Part shown: piece by piece, positions 34,895 to 47,990 of the stretch
How the letters are laid out: each line of letters starts with the position of its first letter
Numbering within the stretch: the stretch's first letter is position 1
NCBI GenBank assembly: GCA_019828595.1
Contig: JAHQRK010000004.1
Span: 2,170,001 to 2,234,000 of the forward strand
DNA from: Aphanomyces cochlioides
Lineage: Eukaryota; Oomycota; Saprolegniomycetes; Saprolegniales; Verrucalvaceae
Direction of reading: 5' to 3'
Length of the DNA stretch: 64,000 bases
Translations under genes and position numbers: made by a program
Notes under the pieces: model-generated
What the model saw: the letters and a program-made list of their open reading frames with translations, nothing else
What the model was told of the DNA's origin: nothing
The model's database searches: none

Positions 34895-36775
34895 TGCTCT
34901 ACTCCATATTGTGGTAATTGAAATTGTGTTTTGTAATGGCACTATCTACTGGTAGTGCCTTGAAATTGACCGCTGTCGGTGTTTCGCAGCACAACATCGG
35001 ATGTATATTCAATAGTTTTCAAGCTCCATTCCAGTGGATCGTTCTCTCTACTCTATGCCTACCTAGTTACAGTAGTGGACGTGCCATCGGCGCCTGTGGG
35101 CTGTTCCACTCCTGAATCAACTTCCGCTCTTGTCAGCACCTCCAGCCAGCCCTTGCATGGAGTGTTACGTACAGTGGTGTATTCCTCGTGGCAACAACCA
35201 ACTGATACGGTATTTCGTGCGATGGATGCGTCGTCGAGGTGTCCTTTCTAAGGAAAGTATTGTATAGTAGTACAAATAGACAGGCCCCAAGGGGGGCCGC
35301 TCGATTTGAGTTTCCTCTATATAATAATATTCCGGATACACATGAAATATAATTTTTCAGAAGTATATATGATACAGAGGAAGACATAATGAAAAGGACT
35401 ATGGAAATCATTTCTAATTTCATTTTTGATTCAATCACAATTGGAAGCGATAGACCTATTTTTTCTGGCCCATGTTGCACCTTTACTCGATTTTTCCTCA
35501 TGGCAATTATACCAAGAGACATACAAATCTACAACAAGGTGGTTTCTCTCGTTCCACAACATCATACTTCACTTAGCTGCTGCAGGAAAATGAGTTCTCG
35601 ATTTCACCGAATCACACTCGGCCCTCTAGTCATGATATCCAGACTATAAGCAAGATATTTATTTAGTCCAATATATTTTTTCCATTTCTGCAATATAAAA
35701 TTGGATTCGATATTATTCTTAATTTCTTCATATATCTATCCAATTATCTTTCAGCATGAAGAAGAGCTGAATGTACACTGCGTGATAGTTGACATGCCTG
35801 AATTTTTCGACACATTGTTTCGAGCGAGGGAAGCGAACTCTACTATTACACTATTTTGGAATTGTGTTGACCAAGGACAAGATGGCCCTGGTCTCTATAG
35901 CTGATTACCTCTGGATGCTTGATGACAAGTTATATTGTCATTTTCAACCAAATTTGTGGTTTTGACCAAAAAGCGAATTCATTTTCAAATCGATTTCATC
36001 ATACTGAAGTGGTGTGTGTGTGTCAGTGTGTGTTTTGCGTGAGTCAGGCGGCTGGTCGATTCTGATTGGCTGACTATTTTTTAATTTTTAATTCTAGCCA
36101 ATCAGAGAATCCCGTTCGATTCGGAATCGATTCGAAACCTCGGTCGATTCAAACCGTTCCTCACAATTTTGTATCAAGAGCACAATACTTCCACATTTTA
36201 TTTTTTAGTCCTTAATATTTCTTATAAGGTATGAATTCATACAGGTAGTTGCACCACCAGAGCCGCACTATTTTGGTGGGGCCGGTCTATTTGGTACTTT
36301 ACAATATGAACTTTGCCAGCGATGTTGACTCCGGCGTCAGTGGGTTGCGTCGCGCGGCCAGTGACTTTATTCTTGGTTTGAGTGTTCAGGGGCGATCGAA
36401 ACCCGGTCGTTCTTGCTCGAAGGCGACAAAGAATGTCAATCTCGTCAAGCTCACGTCGAGTGGTCAGTTGGACACGTCGAGCCATGTGGTACTTTTTGTC
36501 TCAAAACTTTTGTCATTGGTTATGAAAAAGCCAATGAGCGCGATGGTTGTGTCTCGAGAGGCGTCGGCCACACGCTTTGACCATCCACAATCTATTCTGT
36601 TCAGTTTCTACTTGGCTCACGTCGGCACATACCACTTTGAAACGCTGTGGCCGCATCGCCACCACACAAAGATGAAGCCGATGGAATAATCGCTGAGGAG
36701 GATATACAAGGCGACATTTCGCGGACAATCGCCCAAGAGTCTCCCACTCATTCTTGAATTTTCCTCAAGCCAAGC

Positions 36776-38938
36776 ATGAGCCAAGCTGCCTACCGCAGAG
36801 TGGCATCGCCTCATACGAACGAGTTTACACCGAGAAGCGCCGCGTCGAGCACGCCATCCAACTCTCCGAAGACGTCGGTGGGATGGACTCTTGGACACTG
36901 GTTTGTCGGACTGTGTATCCTTGCCGCGACGTTCACCCCGATCATGTATCATTTGCCCTTCTACAGGGCGTCCATCTTGCCTGAAGTCAATGGCTGGTGG
37001 GGCGTCAATCCCAAGATCAAAGGCAGTGGCCATAGCGAAATGTCCGTGCCAACGTACTTCTTTCTTGGCATGGTTGTTCCCGTCGTCGTTGGCGCTCTTG
37101 TCTTTGCCGTTGTCCGAGCCAAGTCTCCACTGGTGACAACGCCGTTCTCTCCTTTTCTCCACCGCAAGCCCAAGTTTTTGTTTCAATGCGTCATGAGCTA
37201 TGGTGAACTTCTCTTTCTCGCGGTTGTCCTCGGCGGCAACGCGCTCGTCTTTGGGTACTTTTGGAAACGTCAATACAACCCAAAGAAGACTGTCGGAGCC
37301 GGTCCCATCCTCGAACTCATTGCACTCACACTTGGTTTCAACGGCGTTTTCAACATGGTATGCCGTTCACCACTACGTTCGTGGCACTCACCTCGATGTT
37401 AGGTCTTCCTCGCGCTCCCTGCGAGTCGCCATTGCTTCTGGATGGAATGGTTGAACATTCCCTTCGCCCATGGTGTCAAGTACCATCGCTGGTTGGGCGT
37501 TGCGACCATCGTTGCTATTGGAGGCCACACGCTTTTCTACATCATTGCATACGCCATTGAAAACGAGCTCCATGAATTGCTGCCAATTCACGACGGCGGT
37601 ATCCATCCGTGGCAAAACTTGTATGGCATCTTGTCGTACTTGTCCATGGCCATCATGGGGATCACGTCGCTCCCCATCATCCGCCGCAAGTTCTACAATG
37701 TCTTTTACTACACGCACTTCCTCTTCATCCCCGCGGCTCTCTTTGCCACTTTGCACTGGGGCAACATGATTTACTGGCTCTACACCTCCATTGTTCTCTA
37801 CTTGGTCAACCGCATGTACTCGTCTGCGTCGATCACGGCCCCCGTTTGTATCAAGCGTGTGACAGCTCTACCAGCTCAAGTCGTCGAACTCACTCTCCAC
37901 TGTGCCACTGGTTACACCCCTGGTGATGTGGTTTGGCTCAAAGTCCCAGCTCTCTCCAACACGCAGTGGCATCCTTTTAGCGTTGCCTCCACTCCCGTTC
38001 ACACTCCCGGCCTCCTCACTGTCTACATCAAGTGCCTCGGCAAATGGTCCAACAACCTCTACCACTACATCCGACAGTGCGAAAAGGACAACGTCGATCC
38101 CATCGTGTACATGGATGGTGGCTACACGCCAGCTCCTGCGATTCCAGCCAAGCATTCGGACGTTGTGTTTGTGGGCGGTGGCATTGGCGTGACTCCTCTC
38201 ATGGGCCAGCTCGTCCACATCTTGCACACACATCCAAACCAAACGGTGTGGCTCATCTGGCACGTTCGAGGATCCGACATGTTGTTGCAATTCCGTGGCT
38301 GGCTCCGTGAAGTCGAAGAGTTGGCAGCATCGACTGGTGGCCGTGTCAACCTTCGTCTGCATGTGACCCAAGAACACGCGAACGCACTCAACGTGGCGGA
38401 TGACGAATTCACATCGGAAATCACGTTCGTCCAACCCAAGACCAATGTGGCTCCTCGCCCTTATGCCCACTTGAGCACTGTGAAGCGCATGTGGATCCTC
38501 TTCCTTGCTTTTGGCTTCAGTGCTGGTCTTCTTGCGGTCGTCAAGTATGGTAACCGAGTGCAAGTCACCGGCAAAGGATCCAACATGTGGCAACTCCAAC
38601 GTTTGGTTGAATTCCTTGTCGTGATCGGTGGCGCATACTTGGCTTACATCGTGACGTTCATCAAGACGACGACGCCTTCGATTCCAGCCAAAACCGAAGA
38701 CGAAACGGACAAGCAGGACAAGAAAGACATGAACGTAGATGACTTCTTGGCCCACTACAATGTTCAATTCAACCGCGCTGTGTGGGCCGATGTCTTCCGT
38801 GAGATCGAAACCAACTCAGCTCATAACGCGACTGTTGGCGTGTACGTCTCTGGTCCCAAGGCCTTGGTCCGAGCGGTGGACTTTGAAATCCAAGGTAAAT
38901 CCAAGTTCCACGTTCGCAACGAGGAGTTTGAAATGTAG
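36776..38938 (+). CDS. FRO-like ferric-chelate reductase D3 (D/A chimera)
   Basis: Exons 36776-37357 and 37403-38938, intron 37358-37402. Protein identical to D1 and D2. It is the last chimeric copy before D4, whose 3' end differs. Confidence 0.9.
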
Positions 38939-38947
38939 AAAGTTGTA

Positions 38948-39291
38948 TTGTGCTTTTGCTGTAAATTTCTATTTTTTGAGTGATTTCTCAATTTCAGCAC
39001 AATGACGCCTTGAACCGCGCTAGAGGGAAAATATGGCGATAAGCTTCTTTAAAGCGGGTCCGTCCAAGCTCTACTATTACTTATCATCAATTTTAAGCAT
39101 TATTCATCGTTGTGACGAGCAAAATCCAATGCGTTGTCTCTTTTAACCCACTACCTATTTCATCCAGAATTTGTGAAATCGTGTACATGTTGAGAAGTTA
39201 TTGAGCATTTTGCTCAGTCAAAATAGCCGTGATTCGATTGTGCATGAAGTGGTGGAAATTTGTACAATAATAAGCCAAGTCGAACACGGCC
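38948..39291. mobile_element. 344-bp TA-flanked insertion, unit 4 spacer
   Basis: Copy of 16520-16863 behind D3. The flank of D4 (50157 onward) has no counterpart. Confidence 0.4.
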
Positions 39292-40031
39292 TAAAATTGT
39301 GTTAATTTGAAATTGCGTCATTTGTTTACTTACCTCGTGTTTCTCTGATTCATCTTTCTTCATGATGGAGCTGTAGAGCCTTAGGGAAATAACTCACTCG
39401 GGCCTGTAGATGGATTGGTGGCCATGTTGGACCTTTCGGTTGCTCTGAATTTGCAATCGCGTGAAGGTATTGAGAAGTATGAAGTGCAAACTAAGGTCGA
39501 TGATGCTTCGGCGGAGCTGACATCCAATCCGTCTTCCAGCTTGCTTGACCTTCCAAGTGTTCTTGCATGGCTCAACAACTGATGCGCAACTAGATGGCCA
39601 GGTTTGAGCTCTCCAGACGGACATATAATACGTGGATGATGCCAGGAATACCGAGTCCAACAAAATAATTGCAAAGGATCCGACGTCTCGGGGAGATCAG
39701 ACAAGAGTACTAGGGACGGTCGCTTGGGTGTAACTCCTTGGTATATTGCGCTTGGACTTTGTCGTGGTCAACTATCGCAAGGGTTCTGACGAGTAGTTCC
39801 TTCATTGCGTCTGAAGATGTGATAACCTAACCCTCGCAGAGTGCCACGCATCACATTGAATGTGTGAATGACGAGTGATTTGCGCTTTCTCAGTGACTCG
39901 AGTTCCCTCCATTGTCTTTCAGACAACATGTTCGCTGAGAAACCGCACGACGGGACAAGGCGCAGCTGGACACTCGACTGCCGATAGTCAAGTTTTTCGC
40001 CCCTTTTTTTCCTAAATACGTTTTGCACAAT

Positions 40032-40232
40032 GCAATTGTTGACGCACTTCAATTCCCTCTGGAAATGATTTGCACTTCTGAAAAGCCTTCAGAGCAGTGA
40101 CTGGGTGTCTCAACCATGGCACGGGAAGGGGGCGCAATAAAAATTATCTGGAAACATCTAGCTCATCAACCCATGCATTCTCCACATGTCTCTGCTACGG
40201 GTATTGTTGAAAAAAAGTATGTCAACAATTGC
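40032..40232. repeat. MITE-like element E1, unit 4
   Basis: Copy of 6387-6587. Confidence 0.5.
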
Positions 40233-40768
40233 AACCACTTTTCGAGATTTGGAGTCGGACCTCGATTTCACGACTACCCACACATTCCAAGTGCTTTCTT
40301 AAAGACCCGAATGACTTACTTGAGTGAACACCAGCCGTACGTTTGTTCGTCGAAGGTGAAGTGACGCCTTGCCACTCTATAAGGGTTAGGCCTCAGTGCC
40401 GCCAACCATAATTTCAGTTGTAGAAATAAAGTCACTGCCCACAATCCACCATTCTATCCTCTTTGCCATTCATGCTGCCGATAAAGCTGGCTGCCTGCTC
40501 TGTAATGTCCTCTCGGCCATTGGAATAGTTCTACAAACTCCAGCGACGTGAATGAGTCCAAATGAAGTGTATCAAGTCTGTCATGTATGCAGAGCCACAA
40601 TGCAAGGATAAGGGTGATCGCCTGCATGGTGCGACCCATGTTTATTGTACCCTCCTCACCCAAGATAGGACATGACCCAAGACGGGGAAAGCTCTGGTTG
40701 AACTGAATTTCAAGACATAAATAACGTCAACGCAATATGCAATATGAAATTAACACAAGGTCAATGTT

Positions 40769-43035
40769 GTCTACATTTCAAACTCTTCGTTGCGGACGTG
40801 GAATTTCGACTTGCCTTGGAGCTCAAAGTCCACCGCTTGGACCAACGCCTTGGGACCAGAGACGTACACGCCGACAGTCGCATCCTGGGCGGTGTTGACG
40901 TCGACCTCACGGAACACATCAGACCACACTGCGCGGTTGAACTGGACGTTGTAGTGTGTCATGAAATCAGCAGCGTCCATGTATTTCTTGTCAAGCTTGG
41001 CGTCCGATGCGTCGTCCGACTTGGCCGGAATCGAAGGTGTCGTCGTCTTGACATACGACACAATGTAAGCAAAGTAAGCACCAGCAACCACGACGACGAA
41101 TTCCACGACACGTTGGAGTTGCCACATGTTGGTCTTGTTGCTCGCACTTTGGACCTTGCGGCCATACCGGACGATGCCAAGGAGACCAGCGCTGAGACCA
41201 AACGCGACGAGGAGCATCCACGTGCGCTTCACCGTGCTCAAATGAGCGTACGGACGAGGAGCCACGCTCGTCGTGGGTTGGACGAATGTGATTTCCGATG
41301 TGAATTCGTCATCCGCCACGTTGAGTGCATTCGCGTGTTCTTGGGTCACATGCAAGCGAAGGTTGACACGGCCACCAGTCGATGCTGCCAACTCTTCGAC
41401 TTCACGGAGCCAGCCACGGAATTGCAACAACATGTCGGATCCTCGAACGTGCCAGATGAGCCACACCGTTTGGTTTGGATGTGTGTGCAAGATGTGGACG
41501 AGCTGGCCCATGAGAGGAGTCACGCCAATGCCACCGCCCACAAACACAACGTCCGAATGCTTGGCTGGAATCGCAGGAGCTGGCGTGTAGCCACCATCCA
41601 TGTACACGATGGGATCGACGTTGTCCTTTTCGCACTGTCGGATGTAGTGGTAGAGGTTGTTGGACCATTTGCCGAGGCACTTGATGTAGACAGTGAGGAG
41701 GCCGGGAGTGTGAACGGGAGTGGAGGCAACGCTGAAGGGATGCCACTGCGTGTTGGAGAGAGCTGGGACTTTGAGCCAAACCACATCACCAGGGGTGTAA
41801 CCAGTGGCGCAATGCAGGGTCAGCTCGACGACTTGAGCAGGCATAGCAACCGCTCGCGCAATGCTCACGGGAGCCGTGATCGACGCAGACGAGTACATGC
41901 GGTTGACCAAGCACCATGCTTGTGTAAAACCAGAAGATCATGCTGCCCCAGTGCAATGTGGCAAAGAGAGTCGCGGGGATGAAGAGGAAGTGCGTGTAGT
42001 AAAAGACGTTGTAGAACTTGCGGCGGATGATGGGGAGCGACGTGACACCCATGATCGTCATGGCCAACATGGACAAGATGCCATACAAGTTTTGCCACGG
42101 ATGGACACCGCCGTCGTGAATCGGCAGCAATTCATGCAGCTCGTTCTCAATCGCATACGCAATGATGTACAACAGCGTGTGGCCTCCAACAGTCACGATG
42201 GTCGCCACGCCCAACCACCGGTGGTACCTGACCCCATGGGCGTATGGAATGTTCAACCACTCCATCCAAAAGCAGTGACGCGTGGCAGGCAGTGCAAGAA
42301 AGGCCTACAGTCAGACGTGAAGAGTGCGACAGAGTCGGTGTACCATGTTGAATCCTCCGTTGAAGCCAAGAATTCTCGCAGCTAGATCGAGGATAGGACC
42401 CGCTCCGATGGTCTTCTTGGGGTCATACCCACGCTTCCAAATGTAGTAGAAGATGAGACTGTTGCCAACGAGAAGAATCGCTAGAAAGAGGAGTTCACCG
42501 TAGCTCATGACGCATCGAAACAAGAACTTGGGCTTGCGGTGGAGAAGATGGGAGAGCGGGGTCGAAACCAATCGATATTTGGTGCGCACGATCGAAAAGA
42601 CGAGAGCGCCGGCCACAATCGGAAGCGTCATAAAGAGAAGGAAGAAGAGAGGCACGGCCTTTGATCTTGGGGTTGATTCCGCACCACGCATTGAACGTTG
42701 GCAAAATGGAAGCTCGATAAAAGGGCGTGAAATACATGAACGGCGACCACGCGGCCACGAGAATGCACAGTCCGACAAACCAATGGCCGAGGATCCACCC
42801 CACTGCCGTCTTGGGCGAATCGGTCTGGTTGGTCGAGGCGAGGCTTCTTGGTGCATTCTCATCCACGCGTGGCGTTTGAACGCTGCGGTAGACAACTTCC
42901 GTCATGCTCAGCTCAAAGCAAATTCAAAAGTGAGAATGAGGAAGGCGAAGCAAGTGGTCGATCAGGGTATAACCTTCGATGAAAGTTGCATCGACAGAGT
43001 CGAAAGATGAGATGGCCTAACCCTGGATGGATGGC
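40769..43035. repeat. Left arm of inverted repeat, unit 4
   Basis: Reverse complement of 43843-46109. Confidence 0.9.
40771..42905 (-). pseudogene. FRO-like pseudogene B4
   Basis: Start 42905, stop 40771, intron 42305-42343; family deletions near 42655 and 41911. In the variable patch (about 41026-41050) it shares two substitutions with B2/B3 but keeps the Lys codon of B1 and C, so it is intermediate between them. Confidence 0.75.
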
Positions 43036-43297
43036 ACACGCTGCGTTGAAGCTGTCAAGAAGGCACATCCATTGAGTGGAACGCTCACATACTTCTGAAA
43101 GATGAGTGATAGAGAAACAACGTGACTTGATGGGTGCAGCAGGCCACTCGACTGATGTCCAGACGAATGGATGTCGGGGCACACATTGATAGGTGTGAAT
43201 CTCCACTGAACACTTTCACGGTTGTACCGACTCGTGTGCCTTCTTGCTTGACGTTATCCTCAGCGTTGAAATTGTGTTCAGTCGCGACGTTTGCTCT

Positions 43298-43567
43298 GCA
43301 ATTGTTGACACACGAGCTCACGACAATACCCGTGGCATGGCGAATACTACACTGTTTTGAAAAGTACGAATGGAGGGACAAGGCAAGCGAGTTGAAAGGA
43401 GTTGCCAACTCGGGGCAATCAAGCAGTCGTGCAATCGCCGCTGGTGCCTCATTTCCAGGCCAAGACTCTATGAATCCAAGGGGACGTCGAATGCACACCT
43501 CAGGAATTCAACAATTGCACAACTAACGACGTGCCACGGATATTGTTGAAAGCGCGTCGACAATTGC
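43298..43567. repeat. MITE-like element E2, unit 4
   Basis: Copy of 9654-9923 in the B4-C4 loop. Confidence 0.5.
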
Positions 43568-43842
43568 GTAGAATAAGACGAGGTTGACCACACGTCCTAC
43601 CAACAGGTCACGTCGAACCCAAACGCGTTTCAAGGAAGCGGAACATGCAATACATTTCATAAATGTGCTGCGGAGATTCAGAGCTTGTCGTACTTGCCAG
43701 TCGTTTTGATATCAGTCGAGTGTCCAGCTGCTCTCAATCTTGCAATTGTTTCTTCGCGTCTCTGTTATAGTGAAGCTAGAGTACACGACAAGTCACTGGA
43801 CACGACGAATGCTTCGTCTTCTCTTTACTAGTTGGTCATGGA

Positions 43843-46109
43843 GCCATCCATCCAGGGTTAGGCCATCTCATCTTTCGACTCTGTCGATGCAACTTTCATC
43901 GAAGGTTATACCCTGATCGACCACTTGCTTCGCCTTCCTCATTCTCACTTTTGAATTTGCTTTGAGCTGAGCATGACGGAAGTTGTCTACCGCAGCGTTC
44001 AAACGCCACGCGTGGATGAGAATGCACCAAGAAGCCTCGCCTCGACCAACCAGACCGATTCGCCCAAGACGGCAGTGGGGTGGATCCTCGGCCATTGGTT
44101 TGTCGGACTGTGCATTCTCGTGGCCGCGTGGTCGCCGTTCATGTATTTCACGCCCTTTTATCGAGCTTCCATTTTGCCAACGTTCAATGCGTGGTGCGGA
44201 ATCAACCCCAAGATCAAAGGCCGTGCCTCTCTTCTTCCTTCTCTTTATGACGCTTCCGATTGTGGCCGGCGCTCTCGTCTTTTCGATCGTGCGCACCAAA
44301 TATCGATTGGTTTCGACCCCGCTCTCCCATCTTCTCCACCGCAAGCCCAAGTTCTTGTTTCGATGCGTCATGAGCTACGGTGAACTCCTCTTTCTAGCGA
44401 TTCTTCTCGTTGGCAACAGTCTCATCTTCTACTACATTTGGAAGCGTGGGTATGACCCCAAGAAGACCATCGGAGCGGGTCCTATCCTCGATCTAGCTGC
44501 GAGAATTCTTGGCTTCAACGGAGGATTCAACATGGTACACCGACTCTGTCGCACTCTTCACGTCTGACTGTAGGCCTTTCTTGCACTGCCTGCCACGCGT
44601 CACTGCTTTTGGATGGAGTGGTTGAACATTCCATACGCCCATGGGGTCAGGTACCACCGGTGGTTGGGCGTGGCGACCATCGTGACTGTTGGAGGCCACA
44701 CGCTGTTGTACATCATTGCGTATGCGATTGAGAACGAGCTGCATGAATTGCTGCCGATTCACGACGGCGGTGTCCATCCGTGGCAAAACTTGTATGGCAT
44801 CTTGTCCATGTTGGCCATGACGATCATGGGTGTCACGTCGCTCCCCATCATCCGCCGCAAGTTCTACAACGTCTTTTACTACACGCACTTCCTCTTCATC
44901 CCCGCGACTCTCTTTGCCACATTGCACTGGGGCAGCATGATCTTCTGGTTTTACACAAGCATGGTGCTTGGTCAACCGCATGTACTCGTCTGCGTCGATC
45001 ACGGCTCCCGTGAGCATTGCGCGAGCGGTTGCTATGCCTGCTCAAGTCGTCGAGCTGACCCTGCATTGCGCCACTGGTTACACCCCTGGTGATGTGGTTT
45101 GGCTCAAAGTCCCAGCTCTCTCCAACACGCAGTGGCATCCCTTCAGCGTTGCCTCCACTCCCGTTCACACTCCCGGCCTCCTCACTGTCTACATCAAGTG
45201 CCTCGGCAAATGGTCCAACAACCTCTACCACTACATCCGACAGTGCGAAAAGGACAACGTCGATCCCATCGTGTACATGGATGGTGGCTACACGCCAGCT
45301 CCTGCGATTCCAGCCAAGCATTCGGACGTTGTGTTTGTGGGCGGTGGCATTGGCGTGACTCCTCTCATGGGCCAGCTCGTCCACATCTTGCACACACATC
45401 CAAACCAAACGGTGTGGCTCATCTGGCACGTTCGAGGATCCGACATGTTGTTGCAATTCCGTGGCTGGCTCCGTGAAGTCGAAGAGTTGGCAGCATCGAC
45501 TGGTGGCCGTGTCAACCTTCGCTTGCATGTGACCCAAGAACACGCGAATGCACTCAACGTGGCGGATGACGAATTCACATCGGAAATCACATTCGTCCAA
45601 CCCACGACGAGCGTGGCTCCTCGTCCGTACGCTCATTTGAGCACGGTGAAGCGCACGTGGATGCTCCTCGTCGCGTTTGGTCTCAGCGCTGGTCTCCTTG
45701 GCATCGTCCGGTATGGCCGCAAGGTCCAAAGTGCGAGCAACAAGACCAACATGTGGCAACTCCAACGTGTCGTGGAATTCGTCGTCGTGGTTGCTGGTGC
45801 TTACTTTGCTTACATTGTGTCGTATGTCAAGACGACGACGCCTTCGATTCCAGCCAAGTCGGACGACGCATCGGACGCCAAGCTTGACAAGAAATACATG
45901 GACGCTGCTGATTTCATGACACACTACAACGTCCAGTTCAACCGCGCAGTGTGGTCTGATGTGTTCCGTGAGGTCGACGTCAACACCGCCCAGGATGCGA
46001 CTGTCGGCGTGTACGTCTCTGGTCCCAAGGCGTTGGTCCAAGCGGTGGACTTTGAGCTCCAAGGCAAGTCGAAATTCCACGTCCGCAACGAAGAGTTTGA
46101 AATGTAGAC
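43843..46109. repeat. Right arm of inverted repeat, unit 4
   Basis: Reverse complement of 40769-43035. Confidence 0.9.
43973..46107 (+). pseudogene. FRO-like pseudogene C4
   Basis: Family deletions at 44221/44222 and near 44967; intron 44535-44573; downstream frame 44968-46107 open for 379 codons. Confidence 0.75.
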
Positions 46110-47990
46110 TGCTCTACTCCATATTGTGGTAATTGAAATTGTGTTTTGTAATGGCACTATCTACTGGTAGTGCCTTGAAATTGACCGCTGTCGGTGTTTC
46201 GCAGCACAACATCGGATGTATATTCAATAGTTTTCAAGCTCCATTCCAGTGGATCGTTCTCTCTACTCTATGCCTACCTAGTTACAGTAGTGGACGTGCC
46301 ATCGGCGCCTGTGGGCTGTTCCACTCCTGAATCAACTTCCGCTCTTGTCAGCACCTCCAGCCAGCCCTTGCATGGAGTGTTACGTACAGTGGTGTATTCC
46401 TCGTGGCAACAACCAACTGATACGGTATTTCGTGCGATGGATGCGTCGTCGAGGTGTCCTTTCTAAGGAAAGTATTGTATAGTAGTACAAATAGACAGGC
46501 CCCAAGGGGGGCCGCTCGATTTGAGTTTCCTCTATATAATAATATTCCGGATACACATGAAATATAATTTTTCAGAAGTATATATGATACAGAGGAAGAC
46601 ATAATGAAAAGGACTATGGAAATCATTTCTAATTTCATTTTTGATTCAATCACAATTGGAAGCGATAGACCTATTTTTTCTGGCCCATGTTGCACCTTTA
46701 CTCGATTTTTCCTCATGGCAATTATACCAAGAGACATACAAATCTACAACAAGGTGGTTTCTCTCGTTCCACAACATCATACTTCACTTAGCTGCTGCAG
46801 GAAAATGAGTTCTCGATTTCACCGAATCACACTCGGCCCTCTAGTCATGATATCCAGACTATAAGCAAGATATTTATTTAGTCCAATATATTTTTTCCAT
46901 TTCTGCAATATAAAATTGGATTCGATATTATTCTTAATTTCTTCATATATCTATCCAATTATCTTTCAGCATGAAGAAGAGCTGAATGTACACTGCGTGA
47001 TAGTTGACATGCCTGAATTTTTCGACACATTGTTTCGAGCGAGGGAAGCGAACTCTACTATTACACTATTTTGGAATTGTGTTGACCAAGGACAAGATGG
47101 CCCTGGTCTCTATAGCTGATTACCTCTGGATGCTTGATGACAAGTTATATTGTCATTTTCAACCAAATTTGTGGTTTTGACCAAAAAGCGAATTCATTTT
47201 CAAATCGATTTCATCATACTGAAGTGGTGTGTGTGTGTCAGTGTGTGTTTTGCGTGAGTCAGGCGGCTGGTCGATTCTGATTGGCTGACTATTTTTTAAT
47301 TTTTAATTCTAGCCAATCAGAGAATCCCGTTCGATTCGGAATCGATTCGAAACCTCGGTCGATTCAAACCGTTCCTCACAATTTTGTATCAAGAGCACAA
47401 TACTTCCACATTTTATTTTTTAGTCCTTAATATTTCTTATAAGGTATGAATTCATACAGGTAGTTGCACCACCAGAGCCGCACTATTTTGGTGGGGCCGG
47501 TCTATTTGGTACTTTACAATATGAACTTTGCCAGCGATGTTGACTCCGGCGTCAGTGGGTTGCGTCGCGCGGCCAGTGACTTTATTCTTGGTTTGAGTGT
47601 TCAGGGGCGATCGAAACCCGGTCGTTCTTGCTCGAAGGCGACAAAGAATGTCAATCTCGTCAAGCTCACGTCGAGTGGTCAGTTGGACACGTCGAGCCAT
47701 GTGGTACTTTTTGTCTCAAAACTTTTGTCATTGGTTATGAAAAAGCCAATGAGCGCGATGGTTGTGTCTCGAGAGGCGTCGGCCACACGCTTTGACCATC
47801 CACAATCTATTCTGTTCAGTTTCTACTTGGCTCACGTCGGCACATACCACTTTGAAACGCTGTGGCCGCATCGCCACCACACAAAGATGAAGCCGATGGA
47901 ATAATCGCTGAGGAGGATATACAAGGCGACATTTCGCGGACAATCGCCCAAGAGTCTCCCACTCATTCTTGAATTTTCCTCAAGCCAAGC

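Larger units (their letters stand above)
27725..38938. repeat. Tandem unit 3 of the FRO array (11,214 bp)
   Basis: Same content and length as unit 2. Gene-free stretches: 27725-29554, 31821-32627 and 34895-36775. A poly-T run near 28790 is longer by one T than at 17575, and B3 has lost one base; otherwise I noticed almost no differences from unit 2. Confidence 0.9.
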